Origin: Oncomelania hupensis
Lineage: Eukaryota; Mollusca; Gastropoda; Littorinimorpha; Pomatiopsidae
NCBI GenBank assembly: GCA_036898135.1
Contig: CM072511.1
Coordinates: 80,904,762-80,968,761 of the forward strand
DNA length: 64,000 nt
Reading direction: 5' to 3'
The position numbers were made by a program, and so were the translations under genes. The notes beneath the pieces are model-generated. The model was given only the letters and a program-made list of their open reading frames with translations, did not search any database and was not told the DNA's origin. Below are positions 36,068 to 48,068 of the stretch, piece after piece; position 1 is the first letter of the stretch; each line of letters opens with the position of its first letter.

Positions 36068-36792
36068 TCTTCGAGTTCCACCTTTCCCTCTCTGCTGGCA
36101 ATCGTTCACATTTGTGCCATAAATACAGATGTCAATTACGCTGTGTGAAAATTAGGAGGAATAACAAATCTAACGTAAGGTGAAAGTTAAGGGACTGATT
36201 TTCCAAAGCATGAAAAGATTTTTCAATGAAGTTTCCCAGAAGAATATCTTCATGCGAAAAAAAGTATCCACAATTTGGCTGGCTGGCAACAGAGATGGGA
36301 AAGAACCTAGCTTTCTGAAAGAGAATTCATTGCCAAACATAGTTCTAAAATCTAAGGTTGCAATCTTGATAGTTTTGAACAGGTCTATGATTAGAAAGGG
36401 ACTGTTGGCGAGTGTAACAAGGGAGACTGTAGATTTAGTGAAGTCGATTGCAGTTTTTTGTGCAGTAGTTACAAGTTGGTAATATTAAGCATAATAAAAT
36501 GAATGACAAAGAGAGTGTATGAGAGAGAGAGTGAGATAGTGAGATATTGCATTCATTTTAGTTCAAGAGAATACAAAAAGTGACCCATATGTTCGCAAAA
36601 TTTTGATAGAGGGAGAGATTGTGGAGTTGAATGTAATGGATTTGGTTTTAAAACAAATACTGTTGTGTAGCACATGAAATGTCTTCCAATAAAATATACC
36701 AGATTCTGTGGAAGGTAATTTATTTAAGCATTACGTAAATAGTGTCTTTTAAATTTTTTTTCATGAATGTCTAATTATTGCAAATGTTACCG

Positions 36793-36795
36793 TTA

Positions 36796-36883
<88 letters not shown>
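36793..36883 (+). repeat. (CT)n microsatellite
   Basis: Counterpart of 10676-10766 in block copy 2. Confidence 0.98.
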
Positions 36884-36890
<7 letters not shown>

Positions 36891-38504
36891 CTTTTAATTC
36901 ATCATATTTGCTTGATAAAAGAGTTAACTGGTTGTGCACAGTGAATTATTTAAGTGGAGTATGCATAATATAATCAATATACAAACAAAAACATTTTTGT
37001 TGAAGATCAATTATGTATTTAGCAAAAGAAATACATTGTGTCAACAGCACACGCATGCACACAGTCATCAATATTTGCTGGGACTGTAGACAACAATACT
37101 GCCTTGGAAAATGGACGCAATTATCAGGAAACGAAACTGGTACATGTAAGAAACGATAATTATAAGCCTATTCATTAAATTGAAAAATAAAAGTTTCCTA
37201 ATAATTAACATGCATATACAAAAAAGTTATTATGCAAACTTCTATTTCCTTAGGATTACCTGATGTATTAGTGTAGGCTAACATGGAAAGTTGGATGTTG
37301 TTTATGAATGATCTTGAGAACAAAATATAAGCATAAGTATTTTCAACTATGTACATCAGCAAGAGAATGCATTTTAAACAAGTTGGCCCGTTCTTTCTTA
37401 ATAGCTTGTTAAACTAAATGTAAAAAAAACACATTCACGAATCAGTTTTGGAAGCTACAATATTCTGAGCAATTTGACATCTAACATACATAACAGCTGT
37501 GACTCCTAAGATCTCTAGACACCCACATGTTTTATGCCTATGCTGGTAATGTTTGTTTCCCAAACATAGTTCAGTATGCAAAACGTCGAATTTTTTAAGA
37601 AGATAAAGAAGTTTGTTCAGCTCTGTTCTGAAGGTAAAGGCCACAGATGTCCAGTGTTCATTTCAAACAGTGAAGGTGGTTGTGATTGTAAGATTCTACA
37701 GTCAATTTAGTTTTCCTACTTGATTGAATGTATGTAGTAGTAGTAGCAGTGTGAGGACAAAATAGGCTGTGAAGTCCTTGGTTTAATTACTTTATGGGTC
37801 TATTATGCATGCAAATTTTCCTACAAATCAGTTATCATAGCTATTTTTTTAAAATCCCTTTAAATTTTGGTAATTCATCCAAATCTTTTTAAAAGAATTT
37901 ATGTTAGATGTTTTTTGTTTTTTTTAAAATGAAACTGGTAAATTATTCCAAAAAGTAGCAACTCTGTTAGAAAAACAAAACTTCTGCAGGTTAGTATTGC
38001 AATGCTGTACAAAGATTTTCCCCTCAGAGTTTCAGATTCTGTCACAAAAACGGTGCGGAAAAAAAGTAATTCCATTTTAGGTCATCAATACATTTTAAAA
38101 ACTTGGGTTAAATTTCCATGTATTCTATGTCCTTGTAAGAGGTGCAGTCCAAAATATCCAAGTCTGTCCAAGTAAGTCATATTTTTACATTTTTAACCAG
38201 TGTTGTCGCTAGTCTCTGTACCCTTTCAAGTGCAACTGATCAGTTTGTTTTGAAAGAAGCAGATTTTTCAGCAGTCATGGGCTGATAGATGAATTTCCAT
38301 GTATTCTATGTCCACTTAAGAGGTGCAGTCCAAAATATCCAAGTCTGTCTAAGTAAGTCATATTTTTACATTCTTTAACCAGCGTTGTTGCTAGTCTCTG
38401 TACCCTTTCAAGTGCAACTGATTAGTTTGATTTCAAAGAAGCAGGTTTTTCAGCAGTCATGGACAGATAGATGTGCTCTAGGATCACAGATTGCAAGCAA
38501 AAGT

Positions 38505-40542
38505 TCATAGAGGGGCATCCAAGGCTTGGAACACAACGTCCTGTAGGTGCGTACGGCTTCCTATAGTAGCATGACCCGTTTTGTCGTATTGATTACTCGC
38601 GAGCCATAGAGCCTCCTTTTGGAGCTCCTTCAACTTCCTGCAACAAAGAACACAACATTATTATTATTATTATTCAGCAGGCTTTATATTGACATGTTAG
38701 GTACAGCAAATAGGTAGGTAGGTAGGTTCAAAGTCATTCAAAAGTCAGTAGGCTATTTCCTGGGACACAGAAAGAAAAAAACTTACGTTTTGGTGTCAGG
38801 CACGGTAAACATGCATGTACTATATTTAAACCATTTGACCGAGAATTTACTGAAAGCACTTTCGGGATCACAGACGAATAAAATAATCTTTTGTCCATCC
38901 AAGTAGCCTACAGTGGACAAATATAATCTAAAGGACATTTCATTAAAGACACACACTTTTAACTAAGAGTAAGTTTTTAGTAACATTAAAACAATCATTA
39001 CTGTGTATGGGCCTATTTTAACTTGTGTCCAAAGAAAGAAAGCATTCTTCTAGCCATGGTAGTGCTCTAAACTAGATATAAATACGTTGCGTTCGTTTCC
39101 TAATAATTATAATTCAAAATAAATTGCAGTAATGTAATTATTATTATAGTAATAGTATAGTAGTACTATAGTAATTATTATACTTTACCACTACAATTAC
39201 ATCTACTGTATATAATCAAAACAATTAACAGATATGCAGTGACACGAATTTTGCCAAGATCGAGTTTGAAACTCTTTTTTTATGGTGGGGGTGGGGGAAA
39301 CTTCTTTTAGTATTTCCTTATCTGGAAATACTTTGAAATAGTAAGAAATCAAAACGAGTCAGCCAATCCATTGGAACCACTGAAAGGATTTTGACCAAAC
39401 TTTATAGAAACATTACTAGGTCAGTGGCCTTTCTCCCATGCCATCATATTTGCCCTACCACAAAAGTCAAGTCACTGGTGCTATTTTTGTTGCTAAACAC
39501 GTTTTGCTCAATATCTCAAAACTGGCTGAAGCAATTTAGTTGAATTTTGGTATACAGGTACTTCAAATCTAGGGCTATCCCTCAGTAGCAGTCCAGTTGT
39601 CGGTCAGTCGGAAATTCATTATTTTTGCTTTGCGAATATTTTAACTACTACGAAGAAAGTTAAATCACTCATATTTAAAATTCCCTCAAAGGTCAAGGTC
39701 ATTATGATTCACCATTTTCTACATAAGTTTTGCGCTTTATCTAAAACTTGGGTCAGCCAATTTGGATAATGTTTTGCTTGTTGACAGTTCAGATCGAGGC
39801 CTATCATTCCACCTTTTCGTTTTGCTTCGTTAGGATAAATTGTATTTATTTATTTAATTTATTTAATCGTTCTTATATAGCGCCTTTTCAGCTCAAGAGC
39901 TGCTCAAAGGGCTGGCCGATGCAGAATCTACCTCAAGCCGCCCAAAGCGCCCAATTTACATTTGGGCACATAGTCTGACGCCCAGACGACAAGCAAAACA
40001 AGCCGAGTCAAAACACTGCCAAGAAACTTAACACTTTTGTAAATGCTTATTGTTTGGTTATGTGTGTGAGAGAGTCTGGAAATACATTTAAATGGTATTG
40101 CCATCTTGTTTTTTGTTTGTTTGTTTGTTTTTTTAAGGGATTACGATTTTAGACTAATTAGAAAGCCTGATATACTAATCTGTCACTTAACAAATTAACA
40201 GAACTATTACCTTTAACATTAAATAGGAAATCACAAACACACACACACACAAACTTGTTTACACAGCGTTATTATGTCTTTTCTGAAACGCCACATACGT
40301 TGTGTTGACAATGAGTCATATTTCATCCCCTTTTTAAAAGTACTTTTAAGTTTTCTAATGCTAACCCTTACACTAACTCTAATCCTAACCTTAAAACTTA
40401 CCCTGACACAGCCCTAACCCTAACGGATCATTGGTGTGACATCAAAACAACGAAGGCTGTCAAAACAAGTTATGTAGATATTCACTTGTTTGTCCAAATT
40501 AAGCCATGTAAACAAGCCACAGTACACACACACACACACACA

Positions 40543-40594
<52 letters not shown>

Positions 40595-40969
40595 GTCTGT
40601 ATTTATGGCAAATTGGAGCAGCAAGATAAGTTAATTAAAACCTAAAAAACTAAACCAAATTCTTCCTAGCTTAACCATGCAGTGCAGGCCACAGAACAAA
40701 CATAAATAAGTGCAAATTAAATAGAAAATATAGACAAGAATACATACACAATGCAATACACGCACACACATGCCTGTGTGTTTTTTTTTTTTTTTTTTTT
40801 TTTATATTTGGTCAACAACAACATGGCCATAATTATTTAATGACCATAATATGGACCTAACATAATCGTGACATGGTCATATCATTCTGATGATACGTAC
40901 CGCTGCCTCTTGGATGAGTGCACAAAAGGCACAGAACCAATGTAGGACGCAGTCCATCCCAAAGCTACC
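38505..40969 (-). CDS. PLAC8-like cysteine-rich protein, two C-terminal exons (partial)
   Basis: Minus strand. Exon 40969-40901 (69 nt, AG before and GT after) encodes GSFGMDCVLHWFCAFCALIQEAA, resembling the second conserved block of PLAC8/cornifelin proteins (D-C-x3-H-x-FC-x2-CA-x2-QE). A compatible terminal exon is 38633-38505 (acceptor ...GCAGGAAG, stop 38507-38505), giving LKELQKEALWLASNQ and 43 residues in all. A competing acceptor four bases earlier (exon from 38637) would give a short different tail. N-terminal exons were not found. It is convergent with SUGCT. The first exon is reasonably convincing; the join to the last exon is a hypothesis. Confidence 0.45.
39857..40000 (-). mobile_element. 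tRNA-type SINE, 5'-truncated
   Basis: Counterpart of 13743-13796, extended through GGGCTGGCCGATGCAG and GTCTGACGCCCAGACGAC; the tRNA-like head is absent. It marks the right end of the detectable duplication. Confidence 0.75.
40001..40900. other. Non-coding sequence with simple repeats
   Basis: Degenerate CCTAA telomere-like words at 40364-40425, (CA)n at 40526-40544, (CT)n at about 40545-40591 and a T24 run near 40780. No coding signal seen up to the PLAC8-type exon. Confidence 0.6.
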
Positions 40970-41343
40970 CTGAAACATTAGAAACGAATAAACCACATTA
41001 AATAATAATATTTAACTGTAATGCTGCAAAGACATAGGAAACATATTTCCAAATTATTACAACGAGCCAATCAACGATCACAGTAGAAAATCGAAGTTTT
41101 GGTGCCTAGATAGTAGATACATTAAATTATGGAATTTTAAGCGCTCTGTTGTGATTCTTTATAAATGGAAAATGATATATATGTGCCCTTTTAAAATTCT
41201 TGGTATGAAATGTCAAAAAGCAGCTCAAGTCGCTAAAAAAATCCATACTTTTAATTTGTTTTGTAATGTAAGTGCAACACATTTTGTGAAATAGACCACA
41301 GATTGTTCAGAGACCGTGTTATACAGTATGGCGTTGTTAGTTA

Positions 41344-42773
41344 TTCATTGCTTACAGGGTCCAGCGGGCTGCTAAGAGCCGAATCAGGACCACAACTTCG
41401 CTGAAAGAGGACTCACCCCTGATCCGCATAAAAGATCTGCCGAAACAACCCTAGTGCTGACACATCAGTGAGCCCAGTTATGGCCATGTTGCTACCTGGT
41501 CATACACTGGTGGATTGTATATTGAATAGCCTCTGTGCTGTTTTTTAACTTAAACTCTTAATAATTAAACTTTCTTAAGTTTTTTCTTTTCTGTGTTTTC
41601 ACTGTCGGCTGTTGGCTCTACGCTGAATGATTTATTACCATTTTAAATTGTCCTTTTTAATACTGTACAGGTTATCCTGCACCGTTTTAGCTGATGTTGA
41701 GCCTGTATCGATTGTCTCGACACCTTTATTTTTAATCTTGCATTGGTTATATATACTTTTTAACATAGTCTCCTCTCTGAAAATCCTTATCGGGAAGAGA
41801 GGGGACTATAAACTGATTAAACAAACAAACCCCCTATATCGGGGCTTCGTCTTTTACTTTTTTGCCTGTGTATAATGTTGTATGTCTCTCAGCCTTTTCC
41901 TTCTGTCATTGGTTTTTAATGAATTTTATGGTACATAATTTTAACCATTATTTTGTGTGTTACCTGGTGTCACCAGTTTTATGTGATTCTGTGGTTTTAC
42001 CTTATTTTTATTCCCTCACATGCCTCTGTGTCCGGGGGCGGCACGCCCCACTGAACATGTAGACGAGACCTCGTTGCCTCCATGTAGCGATGCGTCCTTG
42101 CCGAGCGAGTTCGGCCTGCCCGTCCGCTGCCATGTAGCCTTGTTTTGCCTAGACATCCTATGATGACTCATATTGGTCGCTCCCACGGTGGATTTATAAT
42201 TTGTATCGATCAGAATATTGATTCGAAATTTTCTAACTAACCTTGAATTTCTAAATTTCCGTCCCCTATATGCTATAGTGTCAGGGGACAGTAAATCTAA
42301 AATACCTACCTACCTACCCTAGTGGTAACATTGAAGGCACTCCACCAGCCGATCACTTTACAATAAAGACATCCCACGCAGGGGACGCTGAGGATATACT
42401 CTAATTTATCGAACCCCCGTTTACAAAACAAAATAGAATACAAACATCATTATAAAATATCAACAAAACACATACATATAAAATGCCTACATTGCCAAAT
42501 AATAACATCATAGGAAGCCCCAGTGACCATTTGGCAGAAAGCGTCCAATATTCCCAAGCTGATCCTACAGATCTCGCACACAAATACGTTTTGTCCCGGA
42601 AGAGTTTTCAAGAAAAAAGGTAGCGAAGAAGAAGATAGTATAGTAGATTCATAAAACAGAGTAGGAATGAGAAAGAACAAAGGAGAAAGACAGCGACAGT
42701 GGGAATTTAATGCACTAAACTTCCAGAAAGTGGGGATACTATTTATACTGAAACCCCAGGCACCCCTACTGGG
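41344..42773 (-). mobile_element. Family A retroposon, minus orientation, split by a nested element
   Basis: The 3' part (41344-41456, GTCCAGCGG...CCCTAGTG) and the rest (42316-42773, ACCCTAGTGGTAACATTG to the GC-rich head) are separated by an 859-bp insertion flanked by ACCCTAGTG on both sides. The TATAAATAGTATCC box lies on minus at about 42735-42750. Confidence 0.8.
41457..42315 (+). mobile_element. Retroposon with 3' hairpin and (TACC)n tail, nested in family A
   Basis: Flanked by the 9-bp duplication ACCCTAGTG (41448-41456 and 42316-42324). The 3' end is a GTCCCC...GGGGAC hairpin (42261-42289), AGTAAATCTAAAA and (TACC)n. An internal GTCTCCTCTCT...GAGGGGAC hairpin with TATAAACTGATT and (AAAC)n (41768-41830) equals unit 1 at 21454. 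That suggests a compound of two retroposon ends or one inside the other. No long ORF. Confidence 0.7.
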
Positions 42774-43066
42774 TGAGAGGGGGGGGGGGGTATGGCTTTG
42801 ATTTAGTATTCATGCAGTCCTTGCCCTTTTATGCTTTTCATTTCTATTTACATTAATTATAAATAATTATAATATATTGGGTGAATATTTTAGAAAAAGG
42901 TTCTCTATTAAGCAGTGCGTCAACTAGTCTTTGCAAAGAATACGTGAATGTATTACATTAACAGCATTACTATTAGTTATTTATATTATTGATTATAGAA
43001 ATGTACTAGAGTTGGGAAATACTATTCCTTGTTTTATAAAACTAATATGGGTATTCCCTATCCTAT

Positions 43067-43568
43067 CCTATCCCGTAACTCAAAAGTCGTTGGGGTACCA
43101 CAGATGATCGTTTAACCAGCGTACTCCATCTTTCTCTGTCCTCAGCAACCCTTATGGCTTCGCTCAGTGTCAAACCAATCCAATCTCGAATGTTGTCCTC
43201 CCACCTCTTTTTCGGTCTCCCTCTTCTTCTGTCTCCTTGTACCGTGCCTTGCAGGATGTTTTTTTTTCAAGGCCTGATGCTCTGGTGACGTGGCCATACC
43301 ATCGGGAGTTTCCGCTTCTTTACCACTGTGAGCATGTCATTATGTTGTCCAATGGCTTGTGTGATGGTCTGTCGGACTTCATCATTGGTGATGTGCCGAG
43401 TATAGGAAATGCCCAGAAGTCTTCTGTAGCACCTCATCTCAATGCTTTGTATTCTTCGTTGTAGACCTGCTGTGAGGGTCCATGTTTCGCAAGCGTATAG
43501 GAAGATGGAGATGACAAGAGAGCGCAGCAGCCTTACCTTGGAGTGTAGACTGATGGTCCTATCTTTCC
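43067..43568 (-). mobile_element. LINE-B copy, 3' part
   Basis: Minus-strand translation runs [60 protein letters not shown] and [19 protein letters not shown], then the C-terminal region and a (GGATA)n tail at the low-coordinate end. It is cleaner than the intron copies. Interrupted at 43569 by a family A retroposon. Confidence 0.9.
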
Positions 43569-43580
43569 AAAAGGGCTTCA

Positions 43581-44156
43581 CCCCCGTTGGGGTGCCGGGG
43601 GTTTCAGTATAAATAGTATCCCCACTTTCTGTAAATTTAGTGCTTTAAATTCCCACTGTCGCTGTCTTTCTCATTTGCTCTTTCTCATTCCTGCTCTGTT
43701 CTATCAATCTGCTATACTATCGTCTTCTTCGCTAGACCAGTCTCCTACATTTTTTCTTGAAAACTCTTCCGGAACAAGACTCCTTGTTTGTGTATGAGGT
43801 CTGTTGGATCAGCTTGGGAATATTAGACGCTTTCTGCCGGGTGGTCACTAGGGCTTCCTATGATGTTATTATTTAGCAATGTAGGCATTTTATATGTATG
43901 TGTTTTGTTGATAATTTATAACGATGTTTGTATTCTATTTTGTTTTTGTAAACGGGGGTTCCATAAGTTGGGGTGAAGCCTCAGCCGTCCCCTGCGTGGG
44001 ATGTCTTTATTGTAAAGTGACTGGCTGGTGGAGAGCTTTCGGTTTTACCACTAGGGCTGTTTCGGCAGATCTTTTATGCGGATCGGGGGTTGTCCGGTCC
44101 TGATTTGGCTCGGAAGAGTCCGCTGGACCTAAAGCAATAAGAATGTAATGTAATGT
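43581..44156 (+). mobile_element. Family A retroposon, full length, inserted antisense in LINE-B
   Basis: 576 bp between perfect 12-bp target duplications AAAAGGGCTTCA (43569-43580 and 44157-44168). Head ACCCCCGTTGGGGTGCCGGGG-like, TATAAATAGTATCC box, 3' GGTCC...GGACC hairpin (44096-44129), TAAAGCAATAA, (AATGT)n tail. No ORF. Confidence 0.9.
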
Positions 44157-44168
44157 AAAAGGGCTTCA

Positions 44169-44580
44169 ACCTTGTCAGGGCAGCAGTTGTTTGTGCGATC
44201 CTGGAGAGAACTTCCTGTCGGGACCCATTGATACAATGGCTCCTAAATATTTGAAGCTATACACTGTGCTGAGGGATTGGGCTTGGACTTTGATGTCCAT
44301 GTTGATGCCATTGGTGTTGTTGGTCATCATTTTGGTCTTCGCTGCACTTATTTCCATTCCATAGGCTCTGGAAGCGGTGTCAAGCCTCTGTACCAGCTGT
44401 TCAAGTTCTAGTTCCTCTTCAGCCAATCCATCAATGTCATCCGCAAAACGGAACGGAGTTTGGAGATTGCTCTACCCCCAGTGCTGACTGTGCCTTCGTG
44501 ATCTGCAAGAGCATCTGACATGATGCGCTCTATGAAGATGTTGAAGAGATGTTGGAGAGAGTAGGCATCCTTTGCGCACG
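44169..44580 (-). mobile_element. LINE-B copy, upstream part
   Basis: Minus strand: [59 protein letters not shown], with the FAD-D region around 44430-44460 disturbed by a small insertion. Continuous with 43067-43568 across the family A insertion. Confidence 0.85.
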
Positions 44581-44589
44581 CCGATTATT

Positions 44590-45222
44590 GTTTTAAACCA
44601 GTTCCAGGGTATTCCACAAGGCTCAATAAAATTTCCTGTTTTATTTTCAATTCTAATTCATGACCTTTCATCAGTTGCTTCTAAATCATCAAATGTTGCT
44701 CAATATGCAGATGGCATGGCATTGTAGAAAACGAACAAAAAAGAGTAATTGATTATATTGAGATTTTTTTTTCAAAAAGAACTTGACACGTTATCTTTAG
44801 ATTTGAACAATAATGGTCTTGAATTATTTAGTGAAAAGACTGTTCTAATGCTTTTCAACAATGGTGATAATCCAAAGTATCTTCCTATTCTAAATTTAAA
44901 CTAAGAAATACTTGCATATAAACAGGAAGTAACATTTTTTGGTTTATATTTAACTACTAAATTAAACTGGAAATTACATAATGACACTTTAATATAAAAA
45001 AACAAACAAAATATTGAACTTATTAAAAATTATAAGTGCATAGGTTTGAGGACAAGATACAGCATCTCTCCTACATCTGTCTCTATCTCTTGTTCGTTCT
45101 AAACTAATCTAAGGCGAAGGAGTATTTTTTTGTTGTGGCAAATAATACCTTATTAAATAAATTACAAAGTATTTACAGCAGAGCTATTAATTTAAACCTG
45201 CATTAGGTGTTCTAGTACATTC
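44590..45222 (+). mobile_element. Old non-LTR element RT fragment, left of the LTR insertion
   Basis: Plus-strand degenerate RT: FQGIPQGSIKFPVLFSILIH then AQYADGMAL, corresponding to the G-x-PQGS and YADD blocks, and FFGLYLTTKLNWK further on. Many stops. Different family from LINE-B. It is cut at 45222 by the LTR element and resumes at 52527. Confidence 0.7.
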
Positions 45223-46233
45223 TGTGACGAGGCGGACAACAAGCCCTGAGGCAGACAGCGCACTCATACCCTCCACACATCCAGTCGCCCCTAGCACGCT
45301 CGCTGGCTTACTCGCCTAAGCCCCGCCCCTCGGGGATCACCTTAAAGCCTAACACACAGCTAGACCCGTGGTCAGTGGCAAGCCACGAAACTTCGAAGCC
45401 ACTACAATCTGTCCTGGACACGTCCCCATCAACTGGCGACCTCTGAGCTACGGCAGTACTCTGGGGCTTCGACCCGTCTAAGTCAAGACGGGCTGCTGTC
45501 AGGGCGTATTCCTCACCCCTGTACCAGCCTTAAGTCGCTGACCTGCTGCAGGCCCCTGACGACCCAGGGAGTCAACGAGAAGCGTTTCACTGAATTTCAT
45601 CATCTCCCAGACAGCTAGCAACGTAAGCTGAAACCCACGCCTGTAGCTTCAAACTAGGATTGCACCACAGGTCATTGCGCAAGAAGAGTGACCGACTGAC
45701 CCGCATCGCTACTGACGCCACGCTACCCTGGTCAACGGTCCACCCAGACTATCCTGGACCAACCACCGCCCTCGAAATCAGAGCTAAGTTATAGCCCTAC
45801 GAGCATCACCACTCGCTGATTATCTGGAAGTACTCTGGACATTCAGATACACTCCTGCCCTGTGATGACAACAGTCCTCAGTAGCACTAGTACCCCCGAA
45901 ATCGCCAACCCAGAATATCTCCGAGCTACTCCCTACCAATACGGACCATATCCAATGACTCTCTCTTAGAATTACTCAACTCAGACGACCCAATTTGATT
46001 TAATAAACTCCTAGTTAGAAATTGTACCTCTCTGGACTGGCCCTTGTGTGAATTTCTCAACTAGTGTAGCCTTCAATCTTTCTCGTCTGCACCTTGACTG
46101 TCTTTCATTCATTTAGTTTCTCCAGCTCTAGTCTCTTGAAGGTCATCACAATATTGGCCTAAACAAGGGAGGCAATGCAGTGCTAGAGATTAGTAGCTTA
46201 CCCTCAATCCCCCCAACCACTTTCTTTGTGACA
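45223..46233 (+). repeat. 5' LTR
   Basis: 1011 bp starting TGTGACGAGGCGGACAAC and ending TTTCTTTGTGACA. Five substitutions against the 3' LTR. The promoter is not evident by eye. Confidence 0.95.
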
Positions 46234-46240
46234 TTAACTT

Positions 46241-46256
46241 TGGCGACCCCGACGAG
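46241..46256 (+). promoter_or_regulatory. Primer-binding site of the LTR element
   Basis: TGGCGACCCCGACGAG begins seven bases after the 5' LTR. TGG complements a tRNA CCA end. The tRNA species was not identified. Confidence 0.7.
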
Positions 46257-46612
46257 ACTAAAGACTTAGGTTTCCCATCCCAACTAGACGAGACTAAGGA
46301 CTTAGCTTAAATTCCACCCCAGCCCAGTATAGATAGGACCTAGCCCCCAGCCTAGTAGTGTATAGCATAGCCCCATAGGTCCCTTACTGGCTTTCCCGAA
46401 TGGTGGTGTCTCGCAAAGGTTTTTTTTTTGCATTCATTTTTGTATTTTGATTGATTGCATTTTGTCTTTGTGGTTGTGTTGTGCTGTATTCGCCCCCGTG
46501 CAGGTTCATCGTAGCTCATTCCAGCCCACCCCCTTGTTTTCCGTCAGTGTACCCCCTCGTGTGCGCCCCTCATCACGGTTAGGACTTTTCAGGGTAAGTC
46601 ACCTCCCTTACC

Positions 46613-48068
46613 ATGGCCGACCGGGGAGAGCTAGCGCTCAAGTACAAGAGTATTGGCGAGAGCTTAGGGCTCGCCGGTACCGAACTCAAGGACTACGTCC
46701 TGGCCAACGTAGATGCGGACGTGGCCGAGGAAAAGTTGAAGAGGGAGGAGAGGGCTAAAGAGCGAGAGGCTAAGAAAGAGGAGGAGAAAGAGCGTATCGC
46801 CGCCGAGGAAAGAGCAGCGGCACGTAAGAAAGAGGAGGAGAAAGAGCGTATCGCCGCCGAGGAAAGAGCAGCGGCACGTAAGAAAGAGGAGGAGAAAGAG
46901 CGCATCGCCGCGGAGGAACGGGCCGCCGCCCGTAAGCGAGAGGAGGAGAAAGAGAGAGTCGCAGAGGAAGAAAGAGCCGCCGCGCGAAAGATAGCAGAGG
47001 AGGAGAAAGCCGCCGCTCGAAGGGTGGCCGAGGAGGAGAGAGCCGCCGAGCGGAGAAGGGAGGAGGCGAAAGATAGGATTGCAGAGGAGGAGAGGGCCGC
47101 CGCACGGAAGAAGGAGGAGGACGAGAGGATCGCGGCACTTGAGGAGAAGAGGAAGGACAGGGAACTAGAACGGCGCCGAGAACTACTCCAACTCGAGCGC
47201 GATCGCCGCGAGCTAGGCATCGCATCGCCCGCGAGCGAAGACTTCTCACTCATCGCCCCCAGCTTCACCGCCAGCGCAGGAATATCCGCAATCCCCACGC
47301 CGATTCCGGGGATGAACTTTCCCCTGGACCCATTCGTCGAACGAGACGAATCGATTGAAGTTTATCTCGCCCGATTCGAACGAGTCGCGGGAGAAAACAG
47401 CCTCGACCCCCAGTACTGGTATCGCAAGCTTAGTCATGGCCTTAAGGGGAAGGCCTATGAAATCCTGGCCAAGACGCCGACTGCCGAGGAGGGCGACTAC
47501 CCCGCCCTCAAGAAAGCTCTACTGCATGGATTTGAGCTCTCAGGTGAGCACTACCGGAGAAACTTCCGGAACTCCCGGAGAGAGAAGGGGGAGAAGTTTA
47601 CGCAATTCGCCGACCGGCTAGCCACTCTACGGGACAAATGGATAGAGCAAACGGACGAACCAAAGACGTACGACGGACTGCTCGAATTGATGCTAGCCGA
47701 ACAACTCAGAGGGACAATGCCAGCGGAACTTCGGACTTTCGCCGCCGAACAGGGAGCCGCCCGACTAGAGGACCTTATCATCGTCGCGGACCGCTATCTC
47801 ACCGCCCACCCCGACGACAGACAGCCTCGCCGGGACCCCCCCCCCCCCCGCCCCCGCACCCTCGTCACCAGATACCCGCCACCAGCCTCGCCGGCCCGTC
47901 CCACCAGCGAACCACCGTCCACCCCAGCCGAAAGGACGCCCAAACCCCGGAGCAGAGCCTGGGAAGCGGAGCTCAGAGCTCTACTGCGGCTACTGCCAGC
48001 GCCGAGGACACACCCGCGAGAAATGTTTTCGCCGCATCAGCGACCAGCGTCGCAAACAAGGAACGGTA
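46613..48068 (+). CDS. gag: gag polyprotein of the LTR element (frame broken in a C run)
   Basis: ATG at 46613 (MADRGELALKYKSIGESLGL). Residues about 40-200 are a very charged Glu/Arg/Ala coiled coil built from 18-residue repeats (54-bp units at 46772, 46826 and 46880, the first two identical). Then comes a capsid-like region (FPLDPFVERDESIEVYLARF, YWYRKLSHGLKGKAYEIL, FADRLATLRDKW) of Ty3/SCAN-like type. A CCHC zinc knuckle (C-x2-C-x4-H-x4-C, 47985-48026) lies in the next frame, the one used by pol. The change happens after the 14-C run ending at 47849. It may be a length error or mutation in that run; without it gag and pol would share one frame. The gag frame itself stays open to 48997 but is meaningless after the run. 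Confidence 0.85.

Larger units (their letters stand above)
26113..39910. repeat. Large duplicated block, copy 2 (homologous to 1-13796)
   Basis: This is the partner of 1-13796. Here the homology has unique sequence on both sides. Upstream it runs into the SUGCT intron 2 region and exons 1-2. Downstream it continues through the SINE that the first copy loses at the gap. The left edge at 26113 is set only by the window start and may extend further left in the genome. The block contains SUGCT exons 3-13, the SUGCT downstream flank and the terminal exon of a PLAC8-like gene. Confidence 0.95.

Noticed and set aside
40364..40425. CCTAA-like words as a chromosome end
   Set aside because: Short, degenerate and internal with continuous sequence beyond; at most an interstitial telomere-like stretch.
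46693..47298. Ser-rich 201-codon minus-strand frame
   Set aside because: Antisense shadow of the gag coiled-coil repeats.
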